The notes below the pieces were generated by a model, which was not told the origin of the DNA, made no database searches, and saw only the letters and a program-made list of their open reading frames with translations. DNA of 50,350 nt from Pseudobdellovibrionaceae bacterium (lineage in GTDB: Bacteria > Bdellovibrionota > Bdellovibrionia > Bdellovibrionales > Bdellovibrionaceae), in contig JABWCN010000033.1 of assembly GCA_013359135.1 (NCBI GenBank), positions 1 through 50,350 of the forward strand, read 5' to 3'. The position numbers were made by a program, and so were the translations under genes. Positions 34,068 to 43,179 of this stretch are shown one piece after another (position 1 is the first letter of the stretch; each line of letters opens with the position of its first letter).

Positions 34068-35984
34068 TTAATATAACAATAGACACTTATTGATAAATAC
34101 AGGTCTTAAACTTTCACCTTTTAAAAATTTAATAGTTTCTATTATACTCTTTGATTGGTTTTTTTTAAGACGACCGAACTTGATCAATTTTTTCTCTTTA
34201 GATGTGACATTTTCTACACTAATTTCATAACTAAATATTTTTTCTTTATTATCTTCGTCAACTAAACTTGAAGTTATTCCTATTGGAAATTGAATGAATA
34301 GGGGATTTTTTCTCAAGGAAGCTAACAACAAAGACTTCTTTTTTAGATCTTTCTTGCTTTCAATAATTTCAACTAACACACTAGCGATTTCATAAATTTC
34401 TTTTTTATAAAGTTCACTGTTCTTGTTTTTATTTTTCAAAAAGAGGTCGCAAACTCTTCCAATGCAAGAATTAAGAGTAATAACATCTACTTTTTCAATT
34501 TTATTCAAATAATCAGAAATCAACTGCTGAAGTTGATTTACCATTATGTCTTTAGTCATTGACTTGCCAGCCAATAAGCTTTCCTGACCGTATTTAGAAC
34601 TTATAAAATCAAAAAAATTATCTTTAATAGAAAAAGTAACATTCGCTTTGAGCTGACTTTTGGTGTGCTCTGCAAAGTCAAGATACTCTTTTAACGAATT
34701 AACTTCCTCCAAACTAAAACTATCTTCAATCATTTTAATCCATGAAGCATTGTAATACTTACTTTCTTTTGCTTTTAAATCAAAAGAATTAACTAACTGA
34801 AATTCTAAAAACTCAACAGGAGTTCCATCGTAGTTAGTTTCATAAAAAGCTTTACCAGTACGTCTTTCATTAGCTACAGCTCCATAACCAAATAAGTGAT
34901 TTACGCCTTTTGCTAAAGTAAATTCATCCATCATATAAAAGTGTTGATCTTTTTTGACATCTTCTAAACGATACCAAATCCTACTATATTTTTGAGTTCG
35001 AATCCTTTTAAATAAATAACCTAAGTTAAACTTTTTACTAAACTCATCGCTCTTTAAAGCACCAAAATCTTGAGATATAACACCTATTTGATTTTTTCCT
35101 GAATGTACTAATGATTTTTTTAGTTCTTCTAAACTCAATTCATCATTTTTTGAAACAACAGATTTTAAATCTTCTAATGTAAGGGCACTTCCTAAAAGAT
35201 CATTATAAAACTTTTTACCATTTGCTGTATTTAAATCTACTTTATATGAAAATGTGCGAGCAGAGATATTATTATCTACACTTGAAAAATCAAGAACTCT
35301 AGGAATGAATTTTTTAAATTTCAAGTTCAATTTTGAATCCATATCAAAGAAGTTCAAATTTGAGTTGGTTCCAATGTTACCTTTGACACCTTTTTCCTGA
35401 TCGTTAATATGTGTCATAGACATTTCAATTTCAGTTTCGGAAATTTTTTTTATTATAACAGAAAAGTTTCCGCTTATTACTGTATCACCTGCTATCTTCA
35501 TTGGTGAAATAAATAACTTTGGCAAAGCACTAAACCCCGTAAGAAAAGAAAGTTGAGTTTTAAAACGAATTTCTTCACCAATCTGAAAATCTGAAATAAT
35601 TTTCTCGGCTCGGTATGGTATTTTATTTAAATAATCAACAAACTCTAAAATATTATTAGCCTCTTGTTCTGTTGAATGTATTGTGACAAAAGTAACACTA
35701 TTTTCCTTATTGGTATCTAGTTTAAAAAATGGAATCTGAGCAGTTGCCAAACCCGCAATATCAAAACTTGAAGGAATGCTTACAGTAACGGTTCGAGTCC
35801 AAACTGAATCTTCCTTTGAAACCTCAAACTCTATAAAGTTCATTAATCCAAACTTCTTAAGTTGAGATATGTTTGATAAAGAGAAATCTTTCCAAGTTAT
35901 AGCTTTAACAGTAGAAGATGAAAAAATCAAAAATCCTAGAACCACAGACGGCATTATAAAATACTTAAATAACTTGATTTTCAT
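34068..35984 (-). CDS. Large hypothetical exported protein
   Basis: Not recognised. The start at 35984 (ATG, MKIKLFKYF) is chosen; the frame is open six codons further to a TTG. Signal peptide FIMPSVVLGFLIFSSSTVKA with cleavage near VKA. The ~605-residue mature protein appears beta-rich in the first half (VSIPSSFDIAG, SGNFSVIIKK, FSYKVDLNTANG) and more helical toward the end. Two cysteines close together (LNSCIGRVCDLF) may form a disulfide; another Cys is near the C-terminus. It may be a periplasmic or surface lipocalin-like or beta-sandwich protein, but that is guesswork. It is convergent with the TrmJ-like gene (22-base gap). Confidence 0.55.
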   Translation of the reverse strand: MKIKLFKYFIMPSVVLGFLIFSSSTVKAITWKDFSLSNISQLKKFGLMNFIEFEVSKEDSVWTRTVTVSIPSSFDIAGLATAQIPFFKLDTNKENSVTFVTIHSTEQEANNILEFVDYLNKIPYRAEKIISDFQIGEEIRFKTQLSFLTGFSALPKLFISPMKIAGDTVISGNFSVIIKKISETEIEMSMTHINDQEKGVKGNIGTNSNLNFFDMDSKLNLKFKKFIPRVLDFSSVDNNISARTFSYKVDLNTANGKKFYNDLLGSALTLEDLKSVVSKNDELSLEELKKSLVHSGKNQIGVISQDFGALKSDEFSKKFNLGYLFKRIRTQKYSRIWYRLEDVKKDQHFYMMDEFTLAKGVNHLFGYGAVANERRTGKAFYETNYDGTPVEFLEFQLVNSFDLKAKESKYYNASWIKMIEDSFSLEEVNSLKEYLDFAEHTKSQLKANVTFSIKDNFFDFISSKYGQESLLAGKSMTKDIMVNQLQQLISDYLNKIEKVDVITLNSCIGRVCDLFLKNKNKNSELYKKEIYEIASVLVEIIESKKDLKKKSLLLASLRKNPLFIQFPIGITSSLVDEDNKEKIFSYEISVENVTSKEKKLIKFGRLKKNQSKSIIETIKFLKGESLRPVFINKCLLLY

Positions 35985-36233
35985 AGCAATTAAAATAAGC
36001 AAAATTCATGACAACAAAATAGTATTTAAGTCATAATTTATAGCTATTTAATTTAATCATCAGAACACTATAGACCTTTCTTTAGTCGAATGGTGCAAAT
36101 TAGAATGACACCTGTCAAAAAAAACTACATTATCTTAAATAAGACCTAAGCTTTTATAAAACATTTTTTACCCACTTTAGTTTATTTTTCCTAGACCGAA
36201 GAACTGTTATCAACTTTTATCGCTTGGGAACTT

Positions 36234-37490
36234 GTGAATACGAAGAAAGAAACTTCAAAAGAAAATTTATTGGAAATTGATTCTAATCTTAAAGAGTTGC
36301 GTATGCAAATAGATAACATTGATCAGCAGTTGATTCCTTTGTTGGATAAAAGAGCCTCTCTTGTTTTTAAAGTTGGTAAGTGGAAGAAAGAAAATGGCAA
36401 AGAAATTTTAGACCCTAACAGAGAGCTGCAAATACTTGAACGCATAGCACTTATTCCTAGAACTACTCTTAGTTGTTTTGAAATTGAGAGTTTATTTAAA
36501 GGAATCATAGAATTTTTCAGAAACGCCGAAGCTGCTCATCAAAACATAGAGTCTGGAAAAAAAATGACTTTTCTAGATAAAAAAGGAACTTTTGGTTTTT
36601 TAGGGTTTGGACTTATTGGTGCATCAATAGCACTATCCTTAAAAGAAAGTTATCCAGAATGCAATTTTTTGATTCATGATCCTTTTTTAGCAACTAATGA
36701 TTATAAAGACTGGATTACAACTCAAGAAAAAAAATCAAAATTGTCATTTAATAATTTCAAATTAGTTGAGTTTGATGAGCTTAACAATTTAGATATTGTT
36801 TTTCTTTCTGCACCTATTAATATTAATAGGAAATTAGGTCCTTTTTTAACAAAAAAAAATAAGATTGTTTTAAACTTAGGAAGCTATCAAGAAGATCTAC
36901 CAGACGTATTAGGATTTCACCCACTTGCAGGTAAGGAAGTAAGTGGCTTTAAAAATTCACAGTCAGATCTTTTCTACAAAAAATGGATTTATCTAAGTTC
37001 TCCAAGCAATAGAAATTTTACAGAACTAGAGCTTTCAACTTTAAAACAAATTGCAATGTCACTTGGAGCCGAAGTTTTTAGTGGAAATAATTCAACTCAC
37101 AATAAAAGTTTATCTTATTCAAGTCATTTACTTCAATTACTATCAATGATTTATGGGATAACACTTGAAAATAGACATGAGGAATTGAATTTCCATGTAG
37201 TTCCAAAATCAGGCTGGGAGTTTTTGCGTTTAAATGGCTCAGATTTAAAAATGTGGGCACCTGTCTTTGAGCGAAATAGTGAAAATGTTATTCAGGCTTT
37301 GAATGAGTTTGAGGAGAACCTAAGGTTAGTTAAAAAAATTATCACATCAAAAACTGAAGAAAATTCAGAAAGTCAGTCTAGTTCAGATGTAAATCCTGAT
37401 GAAGGTAATATTAGCTCAATAAGAAAACTATTTATCAAAGGACAAAAAATTTATAATCATCTTTACTTAAGAAGAAAGAAGGATACATGA
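36234..37490 (+). CDS. tyrA: Chorismate mutase / prephenate dehydrogenase (TyrA, T-protein)
   Basis: Bifunctional enzyme of tyrosine synthesis: chorismate to prephenate, then NAD-dependent oxidative decarboxylation to 4-hydroxyphenylpyruvate. An AroQ chorismate mutase domain (about 15-95; LRMQIDNIDQQLIPLLDKR, VGKWKKENGKEILDPNRE) is followed by the Rossmann dehydrogenase (about 116-385; GFLGFGLIGASIALSL), FHPLAGKE (the HPMxG-like motif), and STHNKSLSYSSHLL with the catalytic His. Starts with GTG at 36234. The last ~45 residues are Ser/Glu-rich and not conserved. It heads the operon: its stop overlaps the next ATG by 4 bases (ATGA, 37487-37490). Confidence 0.92.
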   Translation: MNTKKETSKENLLEIDSNLKELRMQIDNIDQQLIPLLDKRASLVFKVGKWKKENGKEILDPNRELQILERIALIPRTTLSCFEIESLFKGIIEFFRNAEAAHQNIESGKKMTFLDKKGTFGFLGFGLIGASIALSLKESYPECNFLIHDPFLATNDYKDWITTQEKKSKLSFNNFKLVEFDELNNLDIVFLSAPININRKLGPFLTKKNKIVLNLGSYQEDLPDVLGFHPLAGKEVSGFKNSQSDLFYKKWIYLSSPSNRNFTELELSTLKQIAMSLGAEVFSGNNSTHNKSLSYSSHLLQLLSMIYGITLENRHEELNFHVVPKSGWEFLRLNGSDLKMWAPVFERNSENVIQALNEFEENLRLVKKIITSKTEENSESQSSSDVNPDEGNISSIRKLFIKGQKIYNHLYLRRKKDT

Positions 37491-38533
37491 TTATTGTTAT
37501 AAAAAAAGGCTTAAAGCCTGAAAATATCCAAGAGGTACTTCTCAAAATCAAAGATCTTGGCGCATCTCCTCATATTGTTGAAGGTCGTGAACAAATGACA
37601 GTCAGTGTTCTTGGTAAAACCGAGAAAATTTCTTTAAAAGATTTTGAAGTTTTTCCTGAAATTGAAAGTGTTATGAGGGTCTCAAAGCCTTTTAAGTTAG
37701 CTTCTTTAGCTGCTAAGCCTAATGGCTCAACTTTTAACATTAAAGGAGTGATGTTCGGACCAGGACATTTTAATATCATGGCCGGTCCTTGTTCTGTTGA
37801 AAGTGAGGATCAAACATTAAGAATAGCTCATGCTGTAAAAAAAGCTGGAGCTACGATAATTCGTGGTGGAGCTTTCAAGCCTAGAAGTTCCCCTTACTCT
37901 TTTCAAGGCATGGGACTAGAGGGACTAAAAATTCTTCAAAAGGCATCTAGGGAAACAGGCTTACCAATTATTTCAGAAGCTATGGACCTTGAAGGTCTAC
38001 GAATGATGATGGACTATGTTGATATTATTCAAATTGGCGCTAGAAATATGCAAAATTTTGCACTTCTTAAAGAACTTGGAAAAATTGATAAGCCAATTCT
38101 ATTAAAACGTGGAATGTCTGCGACAGTTGAAGAATGGTTAATGAGTGCAGAATACATTCTTGCGGGTGGAAATGATAAAGTCATTTTATGCGAGCGCGGC
38201 ATTAGAACATTTGACACTCAATTCTCAAGAAACACGTTAGACCTTAACGTAGTTCCCATATTAAAAGGCCTTACTCATCTTCCCGTGGTCGTCGATCCAA
38301 GTCACGGAACAGGTTTCAGACATCTTGTAGCGCCAATGTCTCTAGCTGGTATGGCATCTGGTGCTGATTCATTAATCATAGAAGTGCACGATAAGCCTGA
38401 AGAAGCTCTCTCTGATGGACCTCAAGCTTTACTTCCAAGTGATTTTGAAGCGCTAATGAAAAAATTAGTACAAATGGGAGAAATTATGGGACGAAAAGTG
38501 CAAACAGAAATTTTAGACAAGAAAGCTTCATAA
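37487..38533 (+). CDS. aroF: 3-deoxy-7-phosphoheptulonate synthase (DAHP synthase, type I-beta)
   Basis: Condenses PEP and erythrose-4-phosphate to DAHP, the first shikimate step. An N-terminal ferredoxin-like domain (1-70) is the same layout as the Thermotoga enzyme, where this domain mediates Tyr/Phe feedback inhibition. The catalytic barrel shows NIMAGPCSVESEDQ, GGAFKPRSSPYSFQG, ICERGIRTFD-like VILCERGIRTFD, and VVDPSHGTGFR. 348 residues. The start overlaps tyrA by 4 bases, so expression is coupled, and the N-domain makes feedback by tyrosine likely. Confidence 0.95.
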   Translation: MIIVIKKGLKPENIQEVLLKIKDLGASPHIVEGREQMTVSVLGKTEKISLKDFEVFPEIESVMRVSKPFKLASLAAKPNGSTFNIKGVMFGPGHFNIMAGPCSVESEDQTLRIAHAVKKAGATIIRGGAFKPRSSPYSFQGMGLEGLKILQKASRETGLPIISEAMDLEGLRMMMDYVDIIQIGARNMQNFALLKELGKIDKPILLKRGMSATVEEWLMSAEYILAGGNDKVILCERGIRTFDTQFSRNTLDLNVVPILKGLTHLPVVVDPSHGTGFRHLVAPMSLAGMASGADSLIIEVHDKPEEALSDGPQALLPSDFEALMKKLVQMGEIMGRKVQTEILDKKAS

Positions 38534-38534
38534 A

Positions 38535-39773
38535 ATGAAAAAAAGTTTTCACTACCAAGGAACCATACCGGCTTCTAAATCAATTTTAAATAGAGCATTG
38601 ATTTGCGCTTCGTATGCTTTTGAAAGTGAAAGACATAAAAAACTCATCATCACAGGTGATTCCTCTTGTGATGATGTAATTAAAATGAAGGAAGCACTCT
38701 CTATTTTAAAAACAAAGTTTCAAAATTCTTCATCTTTTGTAAATATTCCTGCAACAGTTTATGATTGTGGCGCCGCTGGAACTGTGCTTAGATTTTTATC
38801 TTTAAGGATGAGTCGTATTCCTGGGACCCATATTTTAAAGGGATCTGAAAGGCTTCTTCAACGTCCACAACAAGATTTGTTAGATCTATTCAAAATTTTA
38901 GGTATCAATTATGAAATCAATAAAACTTCGATGACTCTTAAGTCTGAAGGATGGAAAAATATTAATAACCCTATTTTGGTTCAAAGGGGTGTCTCTAGCC
39001 AATTTGCATCAGGATTATTGTTGAATGCTTGGGCTCTTACAGAAGATCTAACTCTTGATATGAAGGGTGAGCCAATGAGTGAAGGTTATCTTCAGATGAC
39101 TATCGATTTAGTCAGTCAACTAGGAATGAATATTGAAAAAAAAGGCAGCCAACTCATCGTGAAAAAAAACAGTTTTATAACCCAGAGCTCTTATCACGCT
39201 GAAAGTGATCTTAGTTCTCTGTTTGCAGTAGCTGCTTTTAGCGTTTTAAATGGGGATTGTGAGTTTAAAGATTTTCCTCTACCAAGTCTTCAACCTGATG
39301 TAGAGTTTTTAGATTTCTTTAAGAAAATGAAAATTCCTTTTGAAATTATTAATGATTATTTAAAAATTAAAACTACATCTGATTTTTATGGATTAGAAGC
39401 TAACTTAAAAAATTGTCCTGATCTCTTTCCAGTGTTAGCTGTTCTCTGTGCCTTTGCCAAAACCCCATCTCAACTTTATGGAGCCCCACAATTAGTTTAC
39501 AAAGAATCTAACCGGATCGCAAAAGTTTCCGAATTACTAAATCTAATAGGTGTCAAAAATACCCCGCAAAGTGATGGAATGACTATTTTTCCAATAGACA
39601 GAGGAAATCTTACGGCAATTAAGTCTTTTTCTTATGATACTGATCATGACCATCGTTTAGCTTTTGCTGCGGCATTGGTAAAATCACAAGATATACCTAT
39701 TAACATTTTAGGCCCTGAGGTTGTTTCAAAAAGCTTTCCTGAATTTTGGGATGTCATAAAGGCGCGTCCTTAG
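38535..39773 (+). CDS. aroA: 3-phosphoshikimate 1-carboxyvinyltransferase (EPSP synthase)
   Basis: Transfers enolpyruvate from PEP to shikimate-3-phosphate. Motifs: PASKSILNRALI (the active-site Lys-Ser-Arg), CGAAGTVLRFLSLR, RPQQDLLDLFKILG, SSQFASGLLLNAWAL, SDLSSLFAVAAF, and KESNRIAKVSELL with DHRLAFAAAL. 412 residues, slightly shorter than the usual 425-440. The sequence is diverged but keeps the active-site lines. It starts 1 base after the DAHP synthase stop. Confidence 0.93.
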   Translation: MKKSFHYQGTIPASKSILNRALICASYAFESERHKKLIITGDSSCDDVIKMKEALSILKTKFQNSSSFVNIPATVYDCGAAGTVLRFLSLRMSRIPGTHILKGSERLLQRPQQDLLDLFKILGINYEINKTSMTLKSEGWKNINNPILVQRGVSSQFASGLLLNAWALTEDLTLDMKGEPMSEGYLQMTIDLVSQLGMNIEKKGSQLIVKKNSFITQSSYHAESDLSSLFAVAAFSVLNGDCEFKDFPLPSLQPDVEFLDFFKKMKIPFEIINDYLKIKTTSDFYGLEANLKNCPDLFPVLAVLCAFAKTPSQLYGAPQLVYKESNRIAKVSELLNLIGVKNTPQSDGMTIFPIDRGNLTAIKSFSYDTDHDHRLAFAAALVKSQDIPINILGPEVVSKSFPEFWDVIKARP

Positions 39774-39821
39774 CCTTGGAAATTTAAAAATAAGTTTTCG
39801 TACTTCCCTTTTCATGTTGAT

Positions 39822-40892
39822 ATGGAACTCATGGGTGGAAATTTATTTGGCGAAAGATTTCAATTGATCAGTTTTGGTGAAAGTCATGGTGTTGGCCTAG
39901 GAGTTGTCATTGATGGATGCCCTTCTGAGGTTATTTTTGATGAAGTTATACTCAGAAAAGAGTTAGAGCGTAGACGTCCAGGTCAAAAAGTAAATAATAT
40001 TTCAATTGTGTCCGATCGTCAGGAGCTTGATAGTCCTGAAATTTTAAGTGGTGTCTATCAAGGGAAAACTCTTGGGACCCCCATAGCTATGTTTGTTCGC
40101 AACAATGATGCTAGATCTCAGGATTATAACGAGATTGCTCAAAAACCTAGACCTGGTCACGCAGATGATACTTGGAAAATGAAATTTGGCCACACAGATC
40201 CGCGTGGTGGTGGACGTTCCTCTGGAAGAGAAACCTTGGCTAGAGTCATGGGTGGAGCTGTTGCGAAAATGTTTTTAAATCAGTGTTTTCCTGAAACTAA
40301 AATCATAGCTTACGCAAAGCAAATTGGCCCATTGAAACTAACACCTGAAGATTGTCTAGAAATAGAAACTAAGATAACTTCACCTTATGAAGTTGATACA
40401 TTTTCTTCTCGCTGCCCTCATGCGATAATGAATTCAAAAATTGAAGAACTATTAGTCAAAGCTAAACAAGAGGGGAGAAGCTATGGAGGAGAAGTAATTG
40501 TTTTAATTAAAAATCCTCCGTCAGGTCTGGGACAACCCGTATTTCACAAACTCAAGTCTGATTTAGCATCTGCCTTCATGAGCCTTGGAGCAACAACTGG
40601 TGTAGAGCTTGGAGCTGGTCATGAAGCTACAGCCGCCGAAGGATCACAATTTCATCAACAACAAACTCAGGCTCACTATGGTGGAATACGTGGTGGAATT
40701 AGTACTGGTGAAACTATTCAGTTTAAGGTATTTTTTAAACCCACGGCCACAGTACTTGATACTGCCAAAAAAGGCAGACACGATCCTTGCATTATTCCCC
40801 GAGCAATACCTGTTCTTGAAGCTATGGCACAAATGGTTATAATGGATCACATTTTATGGCAACGTCAAGATAGAGCTTCTCTCATACGTTAA
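39822..40892 (+). CDS. aroC: Chorismate synthase
   Basis: FMN-dependent 1,4-elimination of EPSP to chorismate. NLFGERFQLISFGESHGVG is the family start; FMN and substrate motifs are RRRPGQKVNN, RPGHADDTWKMKFGHTDPRGGGRSSGRE (in pieces) with the ARV repeat, and the C-terminal GGIRGGISTGETI and KKGRHDPCIIPRAIPVLEAM. 356 residues. The first Met is at 39822; the Met three codons later (39831) gives MGGNLFGERF, a better match to the usual start, so that is a fair alternative. It follows aroA by 48 bases. Confidence 0.95.
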   Translation: MELMGGNLFGERFQLISFGESHGVGLGVVIDGCPSEVIFDEVILRKELERRRPGQKVNNISIVSDRQELDSPEILSGVYQGKTLGTPIAMFVRNNDARSQDYNEIAQKPRPGHADDTWKMKFGHTDPRGGGRSSGRETLARVMGGAVAKMFLNQCFPETKIIAYAKQIGPLKLTPEDCLEIETKITSPYEVDTFSSRCPHAIMNSKIEELLVKAKQEGRSYGGEVIVLIKNPPSGLGQPVFHKLKSDLASAFMSLGATTGVELGAGHEATAAEGSQFHQQQTQAHYGGIRGGISTGETIQFKVFFKPTATVLDTAKKGRHDPCIIPRAIPVLEAMAQMVIMDHILWQRQDRASLIR

Positions 40893-40923
40893 GAAATAGC
40901 AGTTAAAAAGTAAAGGTGTCGGC

Positions 40924-42120
40924 ATGAAATTTTCTCAAAGAGCGCAATCTTTAAAAGGGTCTGCAACCATGGCAGCGACTATTAATGCTCAAGAGCGAAT
41001 TAAAAATGGAGAAGATATTATCTTAGCGTCGGTTGGAGAACCAGATTCACCCGTACCACAAATAACAAAACAAGCATTGATTAATCAAATAGAAAACTCC
41101 GACTCAAAATATGGACCAGCACAGGGATTACTCTCTACTAGAAAAGTAGTCAGTCAATGGATGAATGATTTATACCAACAACAATGGCAACCAGAAAATG
41201 TAGTCATCTCGCCAGGATCAAAATATTCACTCTATTCATTACTGCAAATTTTGGGTGACGAGAATACAGAATTACTCATTCCAAGTCCCTACTGGGTAAG
41301 TTATGTAACACTTGGTAAACTAGCCAATATTAATATCAAAATTATTGAATGTAGTTCGAATGAGAACTATAAACTTTCCGCAACTAAACTTAAAAACTTA
41401 ATTACAGGCAAAAACCAGTTGTTATTACTCAATTCTCCACAAAATCCTACTGGGGCTATTTATTCGAAAGAAGAACTTCAATCATTAGCCGAGGTTATAA
41501 AGCAAAGTCCACAGTTAACAGTCATTTGTGATGATATTTATAATCAGTTAATATTTTCTTCTGAATATCGAGCTCCACATGTTCTTGATTTTATGGAGTC
41601 ATCGTCAGCTTCTAAAGAAGATATTTACAATCAAGTAATCGTAGTTCATGGAGCTTCCAAAAGTTTTGCATTAACAGGTTGGCGCTTAGGCTGGACAGCG
41701 GCCTCTAGAGAAATATCAAAAAAACTAAGTGAATTTCAAAGCCAAACTCTCACTTGCATGCCTGATTTTCTTCAAATAGCTTTAGAGAAAACTTTACAAC
41801 AAGAAACACAGTTTGTTTTAGAATTAAAAAGTTTAATAAATCGACGCTACCAAATAGCAAGTCAAAAGTTAAATTCATGTCCCTTCATAAAAGTATTTCC
41901 ATCAGCAGGGGCTTTTTATATTTGGTTTGAAGTTTTGGATAAATCTAAAAACTCTGCTCAAATGGCATCAGAACTTTTAGAACAACATGGAGTGGCAGTT
42001 GTACCTGGTGCTTCCTTTGGTTGTGAATATCATTTAAGATTTTCAGTAACTATACCAGACGACCAACTTCTAAAAGGAATAGAACGCATAATTCAATATT
42101 TTACGCAAAAAAATCTCTAA
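40924..42120 (+). CDS. Aspartate/aromatic aminotransferase (PLP, class I fold)
   Basis: Aminotransferase with PLP lysine in GASKSFALTGWRLGW, aspartate pairing the pyridine nitrogen in VICDDIYNQLIF, and N-terminal SVGEPDSPVP. It is of the class Ib aspartate-aminotransferase group (many of which also act on prephenate or aromatic keto acids). In this operon the expected reaction is 4-hydroxyphenylpyruvate plus Glu (or Asp) to tyrosine, completing the route from TyrA. Prephenate aminotransferase is an alternative. AAAGGTG lies before the ATG. 398 residues, normal. Confidence 0.88.
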   Translation: MKFSQRAQSLKGSATMAATINAQERIKNGEDIILASVGEPDSPVPQITKQALINQIENSDSKYGPAQGLLSTRKVVSQWMNDLYQQQWQPENVVISPGSKYSLYSLLQILGDENTELLIPSPYWVSYVTLGKLANINIKIIECSSNENYKLSATKLKNLITGKNQLLLLNSPQNPTGAIYSKEELQSLAEVIKQSPQLTVICDDIYNQLIFSSEYRAPHVLDFMESSSASKEDIYNQVIVVHGASKSFALTGWRLGWTAASREISKKLSEFQSQTLTCMPDFLQIALEKTLQQETQFVLELKSLINRRYQIASQKLNSCPFIKVFPSAGAFYIWFEVLDKSKNSAQMASELLEQHGVAVVPGASFGCEYHLRFSVTIPDDQLLKGIERIIQYFTQKNL

Positions 42121-42131
42121 GGAATCTCTTT

Positions 42132-43178
42132 ATGCAACCATCAAAAATAATTTTTAAAAATCAATTTCCTAAAGCGACTAGCTTAGCTCAAACTCCTGTT
42201 TTAATTTTTGATAAACATCTTCTAACTATACCAGCCATAAAAACATGGTTGGAGACTTTTCCACTTAAAATTTCTGTAACTGCAGGTGAAGAACTCAAAC
42301 AATTCAGTAGCTTTGAAAAAATATTTTTAGAGTTATTGAATTTAGTAGAAAAGACCGGAACAAAAAATTTTACCCTTATTGGATTGGGAGGAGGAAGCGT
42401 TGGTGATTTTGTTGGCTTCCTCTCTTCAGTTTTTAAAAGAGGTATTCCTTTAATTCACATCCCTAGCACATGGCTTTCAGCAATCGATTCTTCCCATGGA
42501 GGCAAAACAGCTTTAAATGTTGGCGGCTATAAAAATCAAATTGGTACTTTTTACCCTGCTCAAAGTATTTATCTAATAAAACCAATACTTTTTTCGCAAC
42601 CAGAAGAAAGAACAGAAGAAGCATTAGGTGAAATTATAAAGACAATACTATTAGAAGGTAATTCACTTTGGGAAAAAACAAAAAACTGGAAGTCTTTAAA
42701 TTCACAAAAACTATGGAGCCTTCTACCTGAATTAATCAGTTACAAGTATAAAATTGTTAAAAAAGATCCTTTCGAGAAGAAAGGCATTCGCTTTTTTTTA
42801 AACTTTGGACACACTTTCGGTCATGTTCTTGAATCAAGTCTTAAGATACCTCATGGAATTGCTGTTAATTATGGAATTAGAATTGCTTTAGAGTTTTCAT
42901 TACAAAAAAGAGTCATTACAAAAAAGAGATTTGATGATTTAAACAAAAGTCTTTTAATCAAAAACCTTTTATTCTCTAAAGAATCTGCTTGCAAAGTTAT
43001 TAATGAAGCAAATCAATTTGGAGGTATAAAGAAACAGCTTCTTCAAGACAAGAAAGCTGCTGGAAAAAATCAAGTTAATTTCGTTTTTCTTATTGCTCCT
43101 GGAAAACCTAAAGTCATTACTATACCTAATGAGGCTTTACTTAAATTTGCTATTTCACAAGAAATAAAAGAGAACTAG
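42132..43178 (+). CDS. aroB: 3-dehydroquinate synthase
   Basis: NAD- and metal-dependent cyclisation of DAHP to dehydroquinate. Motifs: GLGGGSVGDFVGFLSSVFKRG, IHIPSTWLSAIDSSHGGKTALN, NVGGYKNQIGTFYPA, and the zinc ligand region FLNFGHTFGHVLE with the later HGIAVNYGIR. 348 residues. AAGGA precedes the ATG. It follows the aminotransferase by 11 bases and is 1 base before the fused gene. Confidence 0.94.
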   Translation: MQPSKIIFKNQFPKATSLAQTPVLIFDKHLLTIPAIKTWLETFPLKISVTAGEELKQFSSFEKIFLELLNLVEKTGTKNFTLIGLGGGSVGDFVGFLSSVFKRGIPLIHIPSTWLSAIDSSHGGKTALNVGGYKNQIGTFYPAQSIYLIKPILFSQPEERTEEALGEIIKTILLEGNSLWEKTKNWKSLNSQKLWSLLPELISYKYKIVKKDPFEKKGIRFFLNFGHTFGHVLESSLKIPHGIAVNYGIRIALEFSLQKRVITKKRFDDLNKSLLIKNLLFSKESACKVINEANQFGGIKKQLLQDKKAAGKNQVNFVFLIAPGKPKVITIPNEALLKFAISQEIKEN

Positions 43179-43179
43179 C